A stretch of DNA of 64,000 nt from Caballeronia novacaledonica (GTDB lineage: Bacteria; Pseudomonadota; Gammaproteobacteria; Burkholderiales; Burkholderiaceae), in NCBI RefSeq assembly GCF_900258035.1, contig NZ_OGTP01000025.1:1-64000 (forward strand), given 5' to 3'. The notes beneath the pieces are model-generated. The model saw nothing but the letters and a program-made list of their open reading frames with translations, was not told where the DNA came from and ran no database searches. Within the stretch, counting starts at the first letter, position 1; every line of letters begins with the position of its first letter. The translations under genes were made by a program, and so were the position numbers. Of this stretch, positions 1 through 11,200 are shown piece by piece.

Positions 1-3000
1 TCGTGTCGCGCGACGATCGCTTCGAAGCTCGCGCGCAACGCGACGCGATCCACCCGCCCGCGCAGACGCAAGCCACCAGCTACGTGATACGCGCTGCTCT
101 CGGGCGACAGTTGCCACAGAAACCATAACCGCTGCTGCGCGAACGACGCTTCCGTGCGCGCCCGAACCTCATCAGGCAGACGACGAATCGCATCGTCGGA
201 TAGAGAAGCAGAAACGGGCGCAAGCATCGACGCCAGTTGCGCGAGCGTATGCCGCTCGAACAAATGCTTCGGCGTGAGCTTGATGCCCGCCTTCTTCGCG
301 CGCGCGACGACCTTCAGCCCGAGAATGGAATCGCCGCCGGCTTCGAAGAAATTGCGATCGCGCCGCAACGTCGATGCATCGATCGAAAGAACATCGCTCC
401 AGATGCGCGCGAGCCGCTGTTCGAATTCCCCGCGCGGCGCATGCTCGCCGTCGACCTGAACCGCCGGCTCTTCATGCAGCGCCGCGAAGCGGGCAAGCAA
501 GGCGGCGCGATCGAGCTTGCCGTTCGCGTTGAGCGGCAACGCCTTCTCGACGACGATATCGCCCGGCACCATGTAATCCGGCAACACGCGCGAAGCCTGC
601 GCGATCAACGCGCTCGCATCGACATCGCCGACGATGCACGCACCCAGTTTCTTCGTGCCATTCGCATCGAACGCGAGCACCGCCGCCGCACGCACGCCCG
701 CGAGCCCTTGCAGCACGCGCTGCACTTCGCCCGGCTCGACGCGATAACCGCGAATCTTGACCTGATCGTCGGCGCGTCCGAGATATTCGAGCGTGCCGTC
801 CGCCGCGATGCGCGCCAGATCGCCCGATCGATACACGCGCTCGCCCGGCACGAACGGGTCCGGCACGAAGCGCTCGGCGCTGCGCCCGGACTGTCCGTGA
901 TAGCCGCGCGCCACGCCCGCGCCGCCGAGATAAAGCTCGCCTGTCGCGCCGGCGGCCACCGGGTTCATGCGCTCGTCGAGCACGTAGATACGCGCATCGG
1001 GCAACGCGGCGCCCAATGGCAGGCCGCGCTGCAAGTCGTGGTCATCGGTCATCGCGTGCATGGCGATGCCGACCGTCGTCTCCGTCGGACCGTAATGATT
1101 GAAGATGCGGCACGACGGCGCGAGCGCGGCGATCTGCGCGAGCAACGCCGCCGATGTCGCTTCGCCACCGACGATCAACGCACGCGCGGGCAGCACGGCA
1201 CGCGCATTCGCGGCGGACAATAGCGCTGACAAATGACTCGGCACGATCTTCAGCACATCGACGCGATGTTGCGCCATGTAATGCGCGAAAGCGTCCGGAT
1301 TGAAAGCCTTGTCGGGCGAAATCAGATGCAGCGTGCCCGCCGAACACAGCGCGCCGAAGAGCGCGGTGTGGCCGAGATCGGCTGCGGACGTCGAGACCAT
1401 TGCGAAGGAAGCACCATCGCCGACGTCGATCGTCTCCAGCATTGCGCGCACATAGCTGGCGAGCGACGCATGGCTCACCGTCACGCCCTTGGGTTTGCCT
1501 GTCGAACCGGAGGTGTAGATCAGATACGCGCCCTGTGCGCCATGCGGCCCGCGAGGCAGCGCGGCATCGGCGGTGATGTCGAACGAAAGCGGCAGTACCG
1601 TTGCAATGGACGACGCGATGTCCGCCGGATACGCGCCCGCGTGCAGCAACGCGATCGCGCCGCTGTCGGCCACCTGCGCGGCGTTGCGCGCGGCGGGCAG
1701 TTGCGGGTCGAGCGGCACCCACGTCGCGCCCGCCTTGAGGCAGGCGAGCATGCCGAGCACCATCTCGACGCTGCGCGGCGCATGAACCACGACGCGCGTT
1801 TCCGGCCCGCAACCCGCCGCCACGAGACGCGATGCGAGCGCGTTCGCGGCGGCATCGAGTTCGGCGTAGGCGATCGCACGCGTGTCGTCACGCACGGCGA
1901 TGCGATCGGGATATCGCGCGACGTTGCGTTGCCATAGCGCGAACACACTGTCAGATACTTCGGATGCCGAATCGATATCAGTCACCACGTGATCGGGCGC
2001 GTCGACGAGCGCCTCGGCAACAGCGCGCAGAACCGTCTCGAAGCGGCGCGCGAAGGCATCGTCGAATACGGCATCGTCGTAGGCAAGCGTGCACTCGATG
2101 CCCGTCGCGCGATCGACGAAATCCAGCGCGAGATCGAAATGCGCGGCGTCGTTCGCGAGCACGTCGAGGCGCGTCGTCAGCGGCGCGAACGCGTCCAGCG
2201 AGAACGCGCGCTGCTCCGTGAGCTTCACCTGAAACAGCGCATCGCCGGCGCGCGCGCGATTCGGCAGCAGCGCGGCAACGAGCCGGTCATACGGCACATC
2301 CTGATGCTCGTGCGCGGCCAGCACCGCCTCCTTCGCCGAAGCGACGAGCGCGCGCAGCGTCGCATCGGCATCGACGGTCATCCGCAACACCTGCATGTTG
2401 ATGAAATAGCCGATGACCGACTGCGCTGCTTCGTGCCTGCGGTTCGACATCGGCGCGCCGATGCGGATATCGCGCTTGCCGCTCGTCGTGCGCAACGTAG
2501 CGCTGAAGATCGCGAGCATCACCATGAAGAGCGACGCCTGCTGTTCGCGGCCGCTATCCTTCAATCGCGCCGACAGCGCTCCCGGCAAACTGAACACGTG
2601 GTTGCGCTGCGCGCCCGCCGCAGCGGTCCCGCGCTCGAAGAGACGCGCACTGCGCGAAGCATCGCCGTTTGCGCACAACTGCGCGCGCCAGTAGTCGATC
2701 TGCCGCGCGATCGTTTCGGGATCGATAGCCGTGTGCTCCCACGCGGAGAAGTCCGCGTACTGCGCCGGCGCGGCGTCCGTATGAGCCGCGCTCGACGGCG
2801 CGATATCCGCGCGATACGCATCCGCGAGCGCTTCGAGCAGCACGTTCACCGACAAACCATCCGCGATGATGTGATGCAGCGCGATCACGAGCCGATGCGC
2901 ATGCTCGTCCACCCGTACGAGATGCGCACGCAACAGCGGACCGCGCTCCAGATCGAAGGGCGCGCGCGCCGTCTCGTGCGTGAGCCGTTCGAACGCAGCG

Positions 3001-5276
3001 GGATCGCCGCTCAGGTCGGTGAACGGCAAGACGATCAGCGCGCCTTCCTCGATGATCTGCATGGGCTCGCCATCGTCATCGAGTTCGAAACGCGCCCGCA
3101 GGATGTCGTGCCGCGCAACGAGCGTGTCGAAGGCGCGCTGCATCGCATCGGGCTGCAAGGGGCCGTCGATCGACAGCACGCCGCTCATGTTGTACGCGTT
3201 GCTGTCGGGATCGTGCGCCCAGGTCATCCACAGCGCGCGCTGCGCATGCGAAGCCCGCACGATGCGGCGTTGCTCCGGCGAAAGCCGCACGAACGGCGTC
3301 TTGCGAAGCGACGCGCCCGCTGCGATGCGCTTGCCGATTTCGGCAGCCGCCGCGCCCAGGGACGTCGCGGTGAATACGTCGCGCGCATCGTAGGCGATCT
3401 TCCATTGCGCGCTCACATCCGCGGCGACGCGCACCGCCGCCAGCGAATTGCCGCCGAGCCGGAAGAAGCTGTCGTCGCGGCTCGCGGGCGCGGCGTCGAG
3501 CGCCTTGCGCCAGATCGCCGCGAGCTGCATCTCGATGTCGTTGAAGGTTTCGCGCGGCTGTTCCGCCGTCGTCACGCCATCGATGCGCGCGCCCTTCACG
3601 AACCACGCATACGCGTCGAGCGAGCGGTCGGCGAAGCGCTTCACGCACGCGGCGCGCTGCACCTTGCCGCTCGATGTCTTCGGCAGTGCGCCCGGTTCGA
3701 GCAGCACGACCGCAGCCGCCGGTTCGCCGCACGCGAGCGCGACTGCTTCGCTCACCGCCGATGCGAGCACATCGGCCGTCACGAGCTTGCGCACGCTGCG
3801 CGACACTTCGGCCGCCACGCCGATGCACTCCGCGCCGTCCACTTGCACCGCGAATGCCGCGACGCGCCCGCGTCGCACGAGTTCCACGTCGCGTTCGATC
3901 GCGAGTTCCAGATCCTGCGGATAGAGATTGCGCCCGCGCACGATCAGGAGATCCTTGACGCGTCCCGCGACATAGAGACCTTCATCGAGCAGAAAGCCCA
4001 GATCGCCGGTGCGCAGCCAGCGCACGCCCGCGCGTTCGACGAAGCTCTCCGCCGTGGCCTCCGGACGGCGCCAGTAGCCCGCCGTCACGCTCGGCCCGCT
4101 CACCCAGATTTCGCCGATAACGCCATCCGGCAACGCCGCGCCGCTCTCGCGATGCACGATCATCACCGCGTGATCCGTGGGCGGCACGCCGCACGACACG
4201 AGCGTGACATCGCTTGCTTCCGCGCGCTCGGCGATGCCGCGTTCGAGCGCATCGGCGCGCAACGATGCGGCCGTCATGCCCGCGCCGCGCTGCACGCCCG
4301 TCGCGAGCAGCGTCGCTTCCGCGAGGCCGTAGCAGGGATACAGCGCGCGCGCATCGAAACGGCGCGGCGCGAAGCGTTCGACGAAAGCATCGAGCGTCGC
4401 ATGGCGCACCGGTTCCGATCCCGAGAAGGCGACGCGCCAGCTCGACAGATCGAGCGCGGCGAGCTGATCGTCGCCGATACGATCCGCGCACAGGCGATAC
4501 GAGAAGTCGGGCCCGCCCGAAATCGTCCCGCGATGACGCGAGATCGCTTCGAGCCAGCGCACGGGCCGTTCGAGAAAGTATTGCGGCGACATCAGCACGA
4601 GCGGAATACCGCTGAAGATCGGCTGCGACATCGAGCCGATGAGACCCATGTCGTGATACAAGGGCAGCCAGCTCACGAATACATCGTGCGCGGTCACGCC
4701 GAGGCGTTCGCGAATGGCGATCTCGTTCGCCCACAGGCAGCCGTGCGTGACCATCACGCCCTTGGGCGTCGATGTGGAGCCGGACGTGTATTGCAAAAAT
4801 GCGAGTTCCGCCGATGCCACGTGCGCCGCTTCGATCGCGCTTTCGCTTGCATCGAGTGCATCGACTTCGATCACGCGCGCATTCGGCGCGATCGACGCGA
4901 ACGCTTCACGATAACGCTCCGTCAGCGCATGCGTGGTCAGCACGAAGCGCGCGTCGGCGTCGCTCGCAATCGCCGATAGTCGCGCGAGATGCTGCGCGCG
5001 CAGCGTCTCCGGTGGATACGCGGGCACCGCGACGGTCCGCGCATAAAGGCACCCGAAAAAGGATGCGACGTAGTCCGCGCCGCTATCCATCAGCAGCAGC
5101 GCGCGTTCGCCCGCCGCGCCCGCGCGCCGGAGCCACGTCGCGACGCGCACCGCGTAGGCGTCGAGTTGCGTGTAGGTCCACGCGGTATTGCCGTTCGCAT
5201 CGACGACGACGAGCGCCGTATCGCCGCCACGGGTCGCCGCGAGTTCACGCAGGCGCTCGATCATGTTGTCAGCCAT
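1..5276 (-). CDS. NRPS with N-terminal fatty-acyl-AMP ligase (partial, runs off the left edge)
   Basis: Initiating subunit of the lipopeptide assembly line. It activates a fatty acid as acyl-AMP, loads it on a carrier domain and condenses it with the first amino acid. Visible order: FAAL (about 1-590, P-loop YTSGSTSTPKGV near 168 and the FAAL motif WLPLYHDMGLIG near 215), carrier (GGNSL near 607), C domain (HHIIADG near 803), A domain (YTSGSTGKPKGV near 1257), carrier (GGDSI near 1645), then the start of a second C domain at the window edge. The ten A-domain pocket residues read by eye as DLTKIGHVGK, very close to the known Asp code. The start ATG at 5276 follows GGAAGGA and overlaps the stop of the upstream NRPS by 8 bp, so translation is probably coupled. 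The 3' end is outside the window; at least one more module follows. No stop interrupts the frame in the part I translated. Confidence 0.93.
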   Translation of the reverse strand, partial: MADNMIERLRELAATRGGDTALVVVDANGNTAWTYTQLDAYAVRVATWLRRAGAAGERALLLMDSGADYVASFFGCLYARTVAVPAYPPETLRAQHLARLSAIASDADARFVLTTHALTERYREAFASIAPNARVIEVDALDASESAIEAAHVASAELAFLQYTSGSTSTPKGVMVTHGCLWANEIAIRERLGVTAHDVFVSWLPLYHDMGLIGSMSQPIFSGIPLVLMSPQYFLERPVRWLEAISRHRGTISGGPDFSYRLCADRIGDDQLAALDLSSWRVAFSGSEPVRHATLDAFVERFAPRRFDARALYPCYGLAEATLLATGVQRGAGMTAASLRADALERGIAERAEASDVTLVSCGVPPTDHAVMIVHRESGAALPDGVIGEIWVSGPSVTAGYWRRPEATAESFVERAGVRWLRTGDLGFLLDEGLYVAGRVKDLLIVRGRNLYPQDLELAIERDVELVRRGRVAAFAVQVDGAECIGVAAEVSRSVRKLVTADVLASAVSEAVALACGEPAAAVVLLEPGALPKTSSGKVQRAACVKRFADRSLDAYAWFVKGARIDGVTTAEQPRETFNDIEMQLAAIWRKALDAAPASRDDSFFRLGGNSLAAVRVAADVSAQWKIAYDARDVFTATSLGAAAAEIGKRIAAGASLRKTPFVRLSPEQRRIVRASHAQRALWMTWAHDPDSNAYNMSGVLSIDGPLQPDAMQRAFDTLVARHDILRARFELDDDGEPMQIIEEGALIVLPFTDLSGDPAAFERLTHETARAPFDLERGPLLRAHLVRVDEHAHRLVIALHHIIADGLSVNVLLEALADAYRADIAPSSAAHTDAAPAQYADFSAWEHTAIDPETIARQIDYWRAQLCANGDASRSARLFERGTAAAGAQRNHVFSLPGALSARLKDSGREQQASLFMVMLAIFSATLRTTSGKRDIRIGAPMSNRRHEAAQSVIGYFINMQVLRMTVDADATLRALVASAKEAVLAAHEHQDVPYDRLVAALLPNRARAGDALFQVKLTEQRAFSLDAFAPLTTRLDVLANDAAHFDLALDFVDRATGIECTLAYDDAVFDDAFARRFETVLRAVAEALVDAPDHVVTDIDSASEVSDSVFALWQRNVARYPDRIAVRDDTRAIAYAELDAAANALASRLVAAGCGPETRVVVHAPRSVEMVLGMLACLKAGATWVPLDPQLPAARNAAQVADSGAIALLHAGAYPADIASSIATVLPLSFDITADAALPRGPHGAQGAYLIYTSGSTGKPKGVTVSHASLASYVRAMLETIDVGDGASFAMVSTSAADLGHTALFGALCSAGTLHLISPDKAFNPDAFAHYMAQHRVDVLKIVPSHLSALLSAANARAVLPARALIVGGEATSAALLAQIAALAPSCRIFNHYGPTETTVGIAMHAMTDDHDLQRGLPLGAALPDARIYVLDERMNPVAAGATGELYLGGAGVARGYHGQSGRSAERFVPDPFVPGERVYRSGDLARIAADGTLEYLGRADDQVKIRGYRVEPGEVQRVLQGLAGVRAAAVLAFDANGTKKLGACIVGDVDASALIAQASRVLPDYMVPGDIVVEKALPLNANGKLDRAALLARFAALHEEPAVQVDGEHAPRGEFEQRLARIWSDVLSIDASTLRRDRNFFEAGGDSILGLKVVARAKKAGIKLTPKHLFERHTLAQLASMLAPVSASLSDDAIRRLPDEVRARTEASFAQQRLWFLWQLSPESSAYHVAGGLRLRGRVDRVALRASFEAIVARH

Positions 5277-8200
5277 GTGCCAGTCCTTCCTGTTCTGCTT
5301 CGCTCTTGCTCAATGCTTCGAGGCGTGCCGCGAGGTCTTGCAGCAGCGCCGGATGCCGGACGATGCCGACGTGATCCGTATCGATCGTTCCCGCGAGCGC
5401 CGTTGCGCCCGCGCTGCACGCGCGCCAGCGTGCGGTCTTCTCGTCGAGCGCAGCCGCGTCGGCTTCCTGTTTGGACCACCACAGCGTGAGCGGCGCGCGC
5501 ACCTTGCGCGTGCGCCACGCCTCCGTCAGCGCCTGCAAATGCTCGATCGCGATCAGCGCATGACCGATCACGCCGGCGTCGCTCGCCGTATCGCCCAGTT
5601 CGGCGCGCCATTGGCGGCGGGCATCGTCGGCGCCGTCCCAGAACGCGGCGATCTCTTCGCGCGTCGCAACCCTGCGGCGCGACAGCACGTCGGCCGCGCG
5701 CGCCGCATCGAGCGTCGCGTTCTGCTGCATGCCCGCGTCGATCAGGCCGATGAAGTCCACGGTCTCGCCCGCCGCTTCCAATTGCGCCGCGATCTCGACG
5801 GCGAGCAGCCCGCCCATCGACCAGCCGACGAAGCGATAAGGGCCGTGCGGCTGCACGCGCCGCACGCGCTGCGCGTAATCGCGCGCGAGCGCATCGAGGT
5901 CGCGCGCCCACCACTCCGGCTCGCCGTAGACGGGCGACTGCACGCCGTGCACGCTCGCGATGCCGTCGAGATGCCGCGCGAGCGTGCGATATTCGGCGAT
6001 CAGCCCGTAAGCGGGATGGATCGCGAACACGTCGAGCGGCGCGCCTGCCGTGTTCATCGGCACGATGCTCGCGGGCGCGGCGTCGCGTTGCGCATCGAGA
6101 TGGGCGGCCAGATCGCCGAGACGCGGCCGCGCGAAAATCGCTTCGATGCCGAGCGCGGGCAGCATCGCCTCGCGCGCAAGACGCGCGACCTGCAGCGTGC
6201 GCAGCGAATCGCCGCCGAGCGCGAAGAAGTCGTCGTCGGGACCGGCATGCGTCACGCCGAGCACGGCCTGCCAGATGGCGGCGAGCGCGTGCTCGGTCGC
6301 CGTTTGCGGCGCGTTGCCCGAGGCCGCGTCGCGGACGAGCGAAGGCAGCGGCAGCGCGTTGAGGTCGAGCTTGCCGTTGGGCGAAAGCGGCAACGCCGCG
6401 AGCGTGACGATGCGCTGCGGCACTATGTACGCGGGCAGTTGCGCGGCGAGCGCGAGACGCAACGCGTGAAGGTCGATATCGGAATCATTCGGCGTCGGCA
6501 CGACATAACCGACGAGCATCGGCTCGCCGCCGATCTCCCTGACCGCCGCGGCGGAATCGCGCACACCGGGCTGCGCGCGCAGCGCCGCTTCGATTTCGCC
6601 GAGCTCGATGCGAAAGCCGCGAATCTTCACCTGATGATCGATGCGGCCCGCATACTCCAGTTCGCCCGCCGCGTTCCAGCGCGCGAGATCGCCCGTGAGA
6701 TAGAGCCGCGCGCCGGTTCCGCGCGCATCGAACGGATCGGGGATGAAACGCGCTGCCGTCAGACCCGGGCGGTTCAGATAGCCGCGCGCGAGCAGCGCCC
6801 CGCCGATGGCGACCTCGCCCTTCACGCCGACGGGCGCGAGCGTGAGTTCCGGCGTCAGCACGTGGATCGCGCGGCCGGGCAGCGGCACGCCGATCGGCAC
6901 TTGCGCGGGCAAGGCGTCGATATCGTTCGCGGCGCTGCAATCGAAGGTCGATGCCGTGACCGCGGCTTCGGTCGGGCCGTATGTGTTCAGCAGCTTCACG
7001 TCGGCGAGCGCGGGCCATGCGCGCCATTTTTTCAGCGCGGCGAGCGACATCGCTTCGCCGCCCGCGTGGACGCGACGCAGCGCGCCGAAGTCCGTCACGC
7101 CGCGCGCCGTGAAGTCCTGCACGAGCACTTGCCAGTACGCGGTCGTCAGATCGGCGACGGTGATGCGATCGGCCAGCAGCCGTTCATGGAACGTGACGCT
7201 GTCCCACAGACGATGCCCGCGCAGCACCACCGATGCGCCGATGCACAGCGCCGGAAACAACTGCTCGATGAAGCCGTCGAAGTTGAAGGTCGCGAACTGC
7301 AGCACGCGGTCCGCGCGCGTGAGGCCGAAGAAGCGGATCGCGACATCGACGTGACCGGCGAACGCCGCGTGCGAAATGCCGACGCCTTTGGGCTTGCCCG
7401 TCGATCCCGATGTGTAGATCACATACGCGAGCTGCTGCGCGTGCGGCGTCGCCAAGGGATCGCCGCTTTGCATCGGCGATGCTTCGATCGTCTCCATTTC
7501 GACGACGTTCGACGCATCCGGCAGCGGCAAGTTCGGGCGCAGCGCATGCTGCGTCAGCAGCAGCGCGATGCCGCTGTCCTCGATCATGTGCGCGAGGCGC
7601 GCGACGGGATACGCGGGGTCGAGCGGAACATAGGCCGCGCCCGCCTTGAGCACGCCGAAGAGCGCGACGATCATGTCCACGGAACGCTCGACGGCCACGC
7701 CCACTTTGTCGTCCGGGCCGATACCGCGCGCGATCAGCGCGTGCGCGACACGATTCGCGCGCGCGTTGAGCTCGCCGTAAGTGATGTGCGTGCCTTCGAA
7801 GACGAGCGCAGTGTCGTCCGGATAAGCGGCCGCGTGCGCTTCGAAACGTCGATGCACGAGGCCCGCGCTCGCGGCAAGCGGCGCGCCGTGCGTGAAGCGC
7901 GCGAGCTGACGGCGTTCGGCATCGTCGGGTAGATCGAAGCTGCGGCGCTTCGGTTGTCGCGTGGCCTGTTCGAGAACGGCCACGTAGCTGTCGATGATGC
8001 GCGAGACCGTGTGTTCATCGAAGATATCGGTCGCGTAGTTCAGGCCGATGTGCAGTCCGCCGTTTGTATCGACGGAAATCTGCATCGAGAGATCGAATTG
8101 CGCCGTGCCGGTGCCGCCCGTCAGCGCGCTCGCCTCGATGCCAGGCATCGCGAGTGGAGTGCCGGCTTCGCTATAGTCGAACATCACCTGGAAGAGCGGC

Positions 8201-11200
8201 GTGTGGCTCATGCTGCGTTGAGGCTGCAGGCGCTCGACCAGCTTCGCGAACGGAATCGCGGTGTGATCGTGCGCGCCGAGCACGCGCTCGCGAACCTGCG
8301 CGAGACGGACGTCGAAGGGAGCGCCCGGCGGCGTGTCGACGCGGATCACGACTGTATTGACGAAGAAGCCGATCAGCGGCTGTGTTTCCAGCCGGTCGCG
8401 CCCCGCCACCGGCACGCCGATGCGCACGTCGCGCTGTCCGCTGTATCCCTGCATCACGGCGCCGAAAGCGGCGAGCATGGTCATGAAGCGCGTGGCGCCG
8501 GCGGTGCGGGAGATGGTGTCCAGCGCGCGCGCAAGATTCTCGTCGATGTTGCGTTCGACCCATGCGCCCGCGCTGCTCGCCGCACCGTGACGCACGCGAT
8601 CGACAGGCAGTTCGAGCAACGGTTGTTCATCGCCGAGCGCTTGCTGCCAGTACGCGTATTGCGCTTGCAGCGCGGCTTCGTTCAGATGCTCGCGTTGCCA
8701 TGTCGCGTAGTCGCCGTACTGAATCGACAGCGGAGCGAGTTCGGCTTCATCGTTCGCGTAGAGCTGCGAGAACTCGCGCAGCAGAATCGTTTGCGACCAC
8801 GCGTCCGAGACGATATGCGGCATCGCGAAATGCAGCACCGCTTCGTGTTCGCCGCATTCGAGCAATGCGACGCGGAGCATCGGGCCTGCGCGAAGATCGA
8901 TCGGTTCGTGGGCCAGCGCTTGCAGTTGCGCTTCGTTTTCGTAGCGTGCTTCGATCCATTGGTAACGTGGCGTGTCTTCCACCACTTGCCACGTCTGTCC
9001 GTCTTCTTCGACGAATCGCGTGCGCAAACTCTCGTGACGCATCACCAGACGATCGAGTGCTTTGCGTACGGCAGCTTTGTCGAGTTGTCCGTTTAATCGC
9101 ACCGCGCCCGCGATCGTGTAAGCCGCGCTCGTCGGCTCAAGATTCCACAAGAACCACAGACGTTCTTGCGCATAGGTCAGCGGAATGCGGCCTGCACCGC
9201 GCCGTTCGATCGGCTGAACCTGCTGCTTCTGCCCCGCTTCCAGTTCCGCCGCGAGACTCTCCAGCACCGGATGCATGAAGAGCGTCGCGAGCGTCACTTC
9301 TCTTTGCAGTTCCTGTCGAATGCGCGAGGCGACCTGCATCATCAGCAACGAGTGACCGCCGATCTCGAAGAAGTTATCCGTCACACCGATACACTCGCGG
9401 CCCAAAACGGCTTGCCAGATCGACAGCAGTTCGCCTTCCAGTTCGGTACGCGGTGCGACTTGCTCGCGTTGTTCAGGCGTTTGCGGCGCGGGCAACGCTG
9501 CGCGATCCACCTTGCCGTTTTGCATCAGCGGCAGCGCATCGAGCGTTACGAACGACGCTGGCACCATGTAGTTCGGCAGACGTCCTTCAAGCGTGCGACG
9601 CAGCGTACGAATGTCAGATTGACCGACCACATAGCCCACAAGCTGACGCGCTTCGCCCTCGCCCGTTAGCGCTACGACCGCAGCGCTTACGCCTTCGACT
9701 TGACGCAGCGCCGCCTCGATCTCACCCAGTTCGATACGAAAGCCGCGCAGCTTCACTTGCTGATCGAGACGGCCAAGAAAGTCGATGCTCCCGTCCGCAC
9801 GCCGACGACACAGATCGCCGCTGCGATACAGCCGCGCGCCCGGCGTGCGCGGGTCCGGCACGAAGCGTTCCGCCGTCAGTCCCGGCCGATTCAAATAGCC
9901 CCGCGCAAGCGTCAATCCGCCGATACACAATTCGCCCAGTCCGCCCATGGGCACTTCATTGCCGAAGCGATCGAGCACGAGCACCGAGCGCGACGCATAC
10001 GGCTCACCGATCGAGACGATGCTCTGCCGCGTGTCCGCTTCGTTAGTCTCGCGGTACATGCAGGCGACTGTCGTTTCGGTCGGACCGTAGAGATTGTCGA
10101 GGCGGATATGCGCGAGCGGTCCGCGACGCCATTGCGCGAGCGCATCGCCCGGAAGACCTTCGCCGCCCACGGTGATCTGACGCAAAGCGGCAAGGTCTTG
10201 TGCGGGCGGCGGCGTGCGCAGCCATTGCTGCCAATACGCCGTCGGAATGCGCGAGAACGTCACGCCGCCGTCTCGAAGATGCGCGCTCGTCGTGTCGATG
10301 TCCCACAACTGCGGGCCGCGCATTTCCACTTGCCCGCCTTGCATCAACGCGGGCAGCATCTCGTGCAGCGCGACATCGAAGTTGATCGTCGATGATTGCA
10401 GTTGCGTGTCGTGCGAAGTGATGCCGTAGCAGCCGATGAAATCGTCCAGATGGCGCGAGAGCGAGACGTGGCTCACCGCGACGCCTTTGGGCTTGCCCGT
10501 CGAGCCGGATGTGTAGATCACATACGCTAGTTGTTCGGGATGGATCCTCACGCTCGGTGCTTCATCGGAGAACGCATCAACGTCGTTCACGTCGATGACT
10601 TCGAGGCCTGAGAGCAGCGCGCCACACGTGGCGATCGTCTGCGCATCGGCGATGACGCAACGCACGTTGGCATCTTCGAGCATGACGCTCAAACGTTCTG
10701 CGGGATATGCCGGATCGAGCGGCACGAACGCGCCGCCCGAACGCAACACACCGACGAGCGCCGCGATCAGCGCCGGCGAGCGCGTGAGGCACAGGCCCAC
10801 GCGCGATTCCGCATGTACGCCGCGAGCATGCAACGCATGAGCGATACGCGCGGACCACGCCCGCAACGCGCCATAGCTCAATCGCTCGCCTTCGCAATGC
10901 ACGGCGTTGGCTTCGGACATGCGTCGCGCCCGTTCCGCGATGCGCTCGCCTACAGGTGCGAACGCATGCGCGGCCAACACGGGATGCGCTTGAAGCGTTT
11001 CGAGCGCGAGCGCACCGAGAGACGCATCGCCATTCGCGCCGATCTGCTCCAGCAATGACACATAATGAGCGAGCATGCGCGCGACGGTCGATTCGTCGAA
11101 CACATCGCGTGCATACGTGAACGAGACTTCCAGTTCCTCGCCGCGTTCACGCGCCGTCAGAACGAGATCGAAGCGCGCGGTGCCCGTCGTCGATTCGACC

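Noticed and set aside
1989..4979. A 996-codon open frame on the plus strand opposite the FAAL-NRPS
   Set aside because: It is extremely rich in Arg, Ala and His with no recognisable domain, and lies antisense to clear FAAL, C and A motifs. Long shadows are normal at this GC content.
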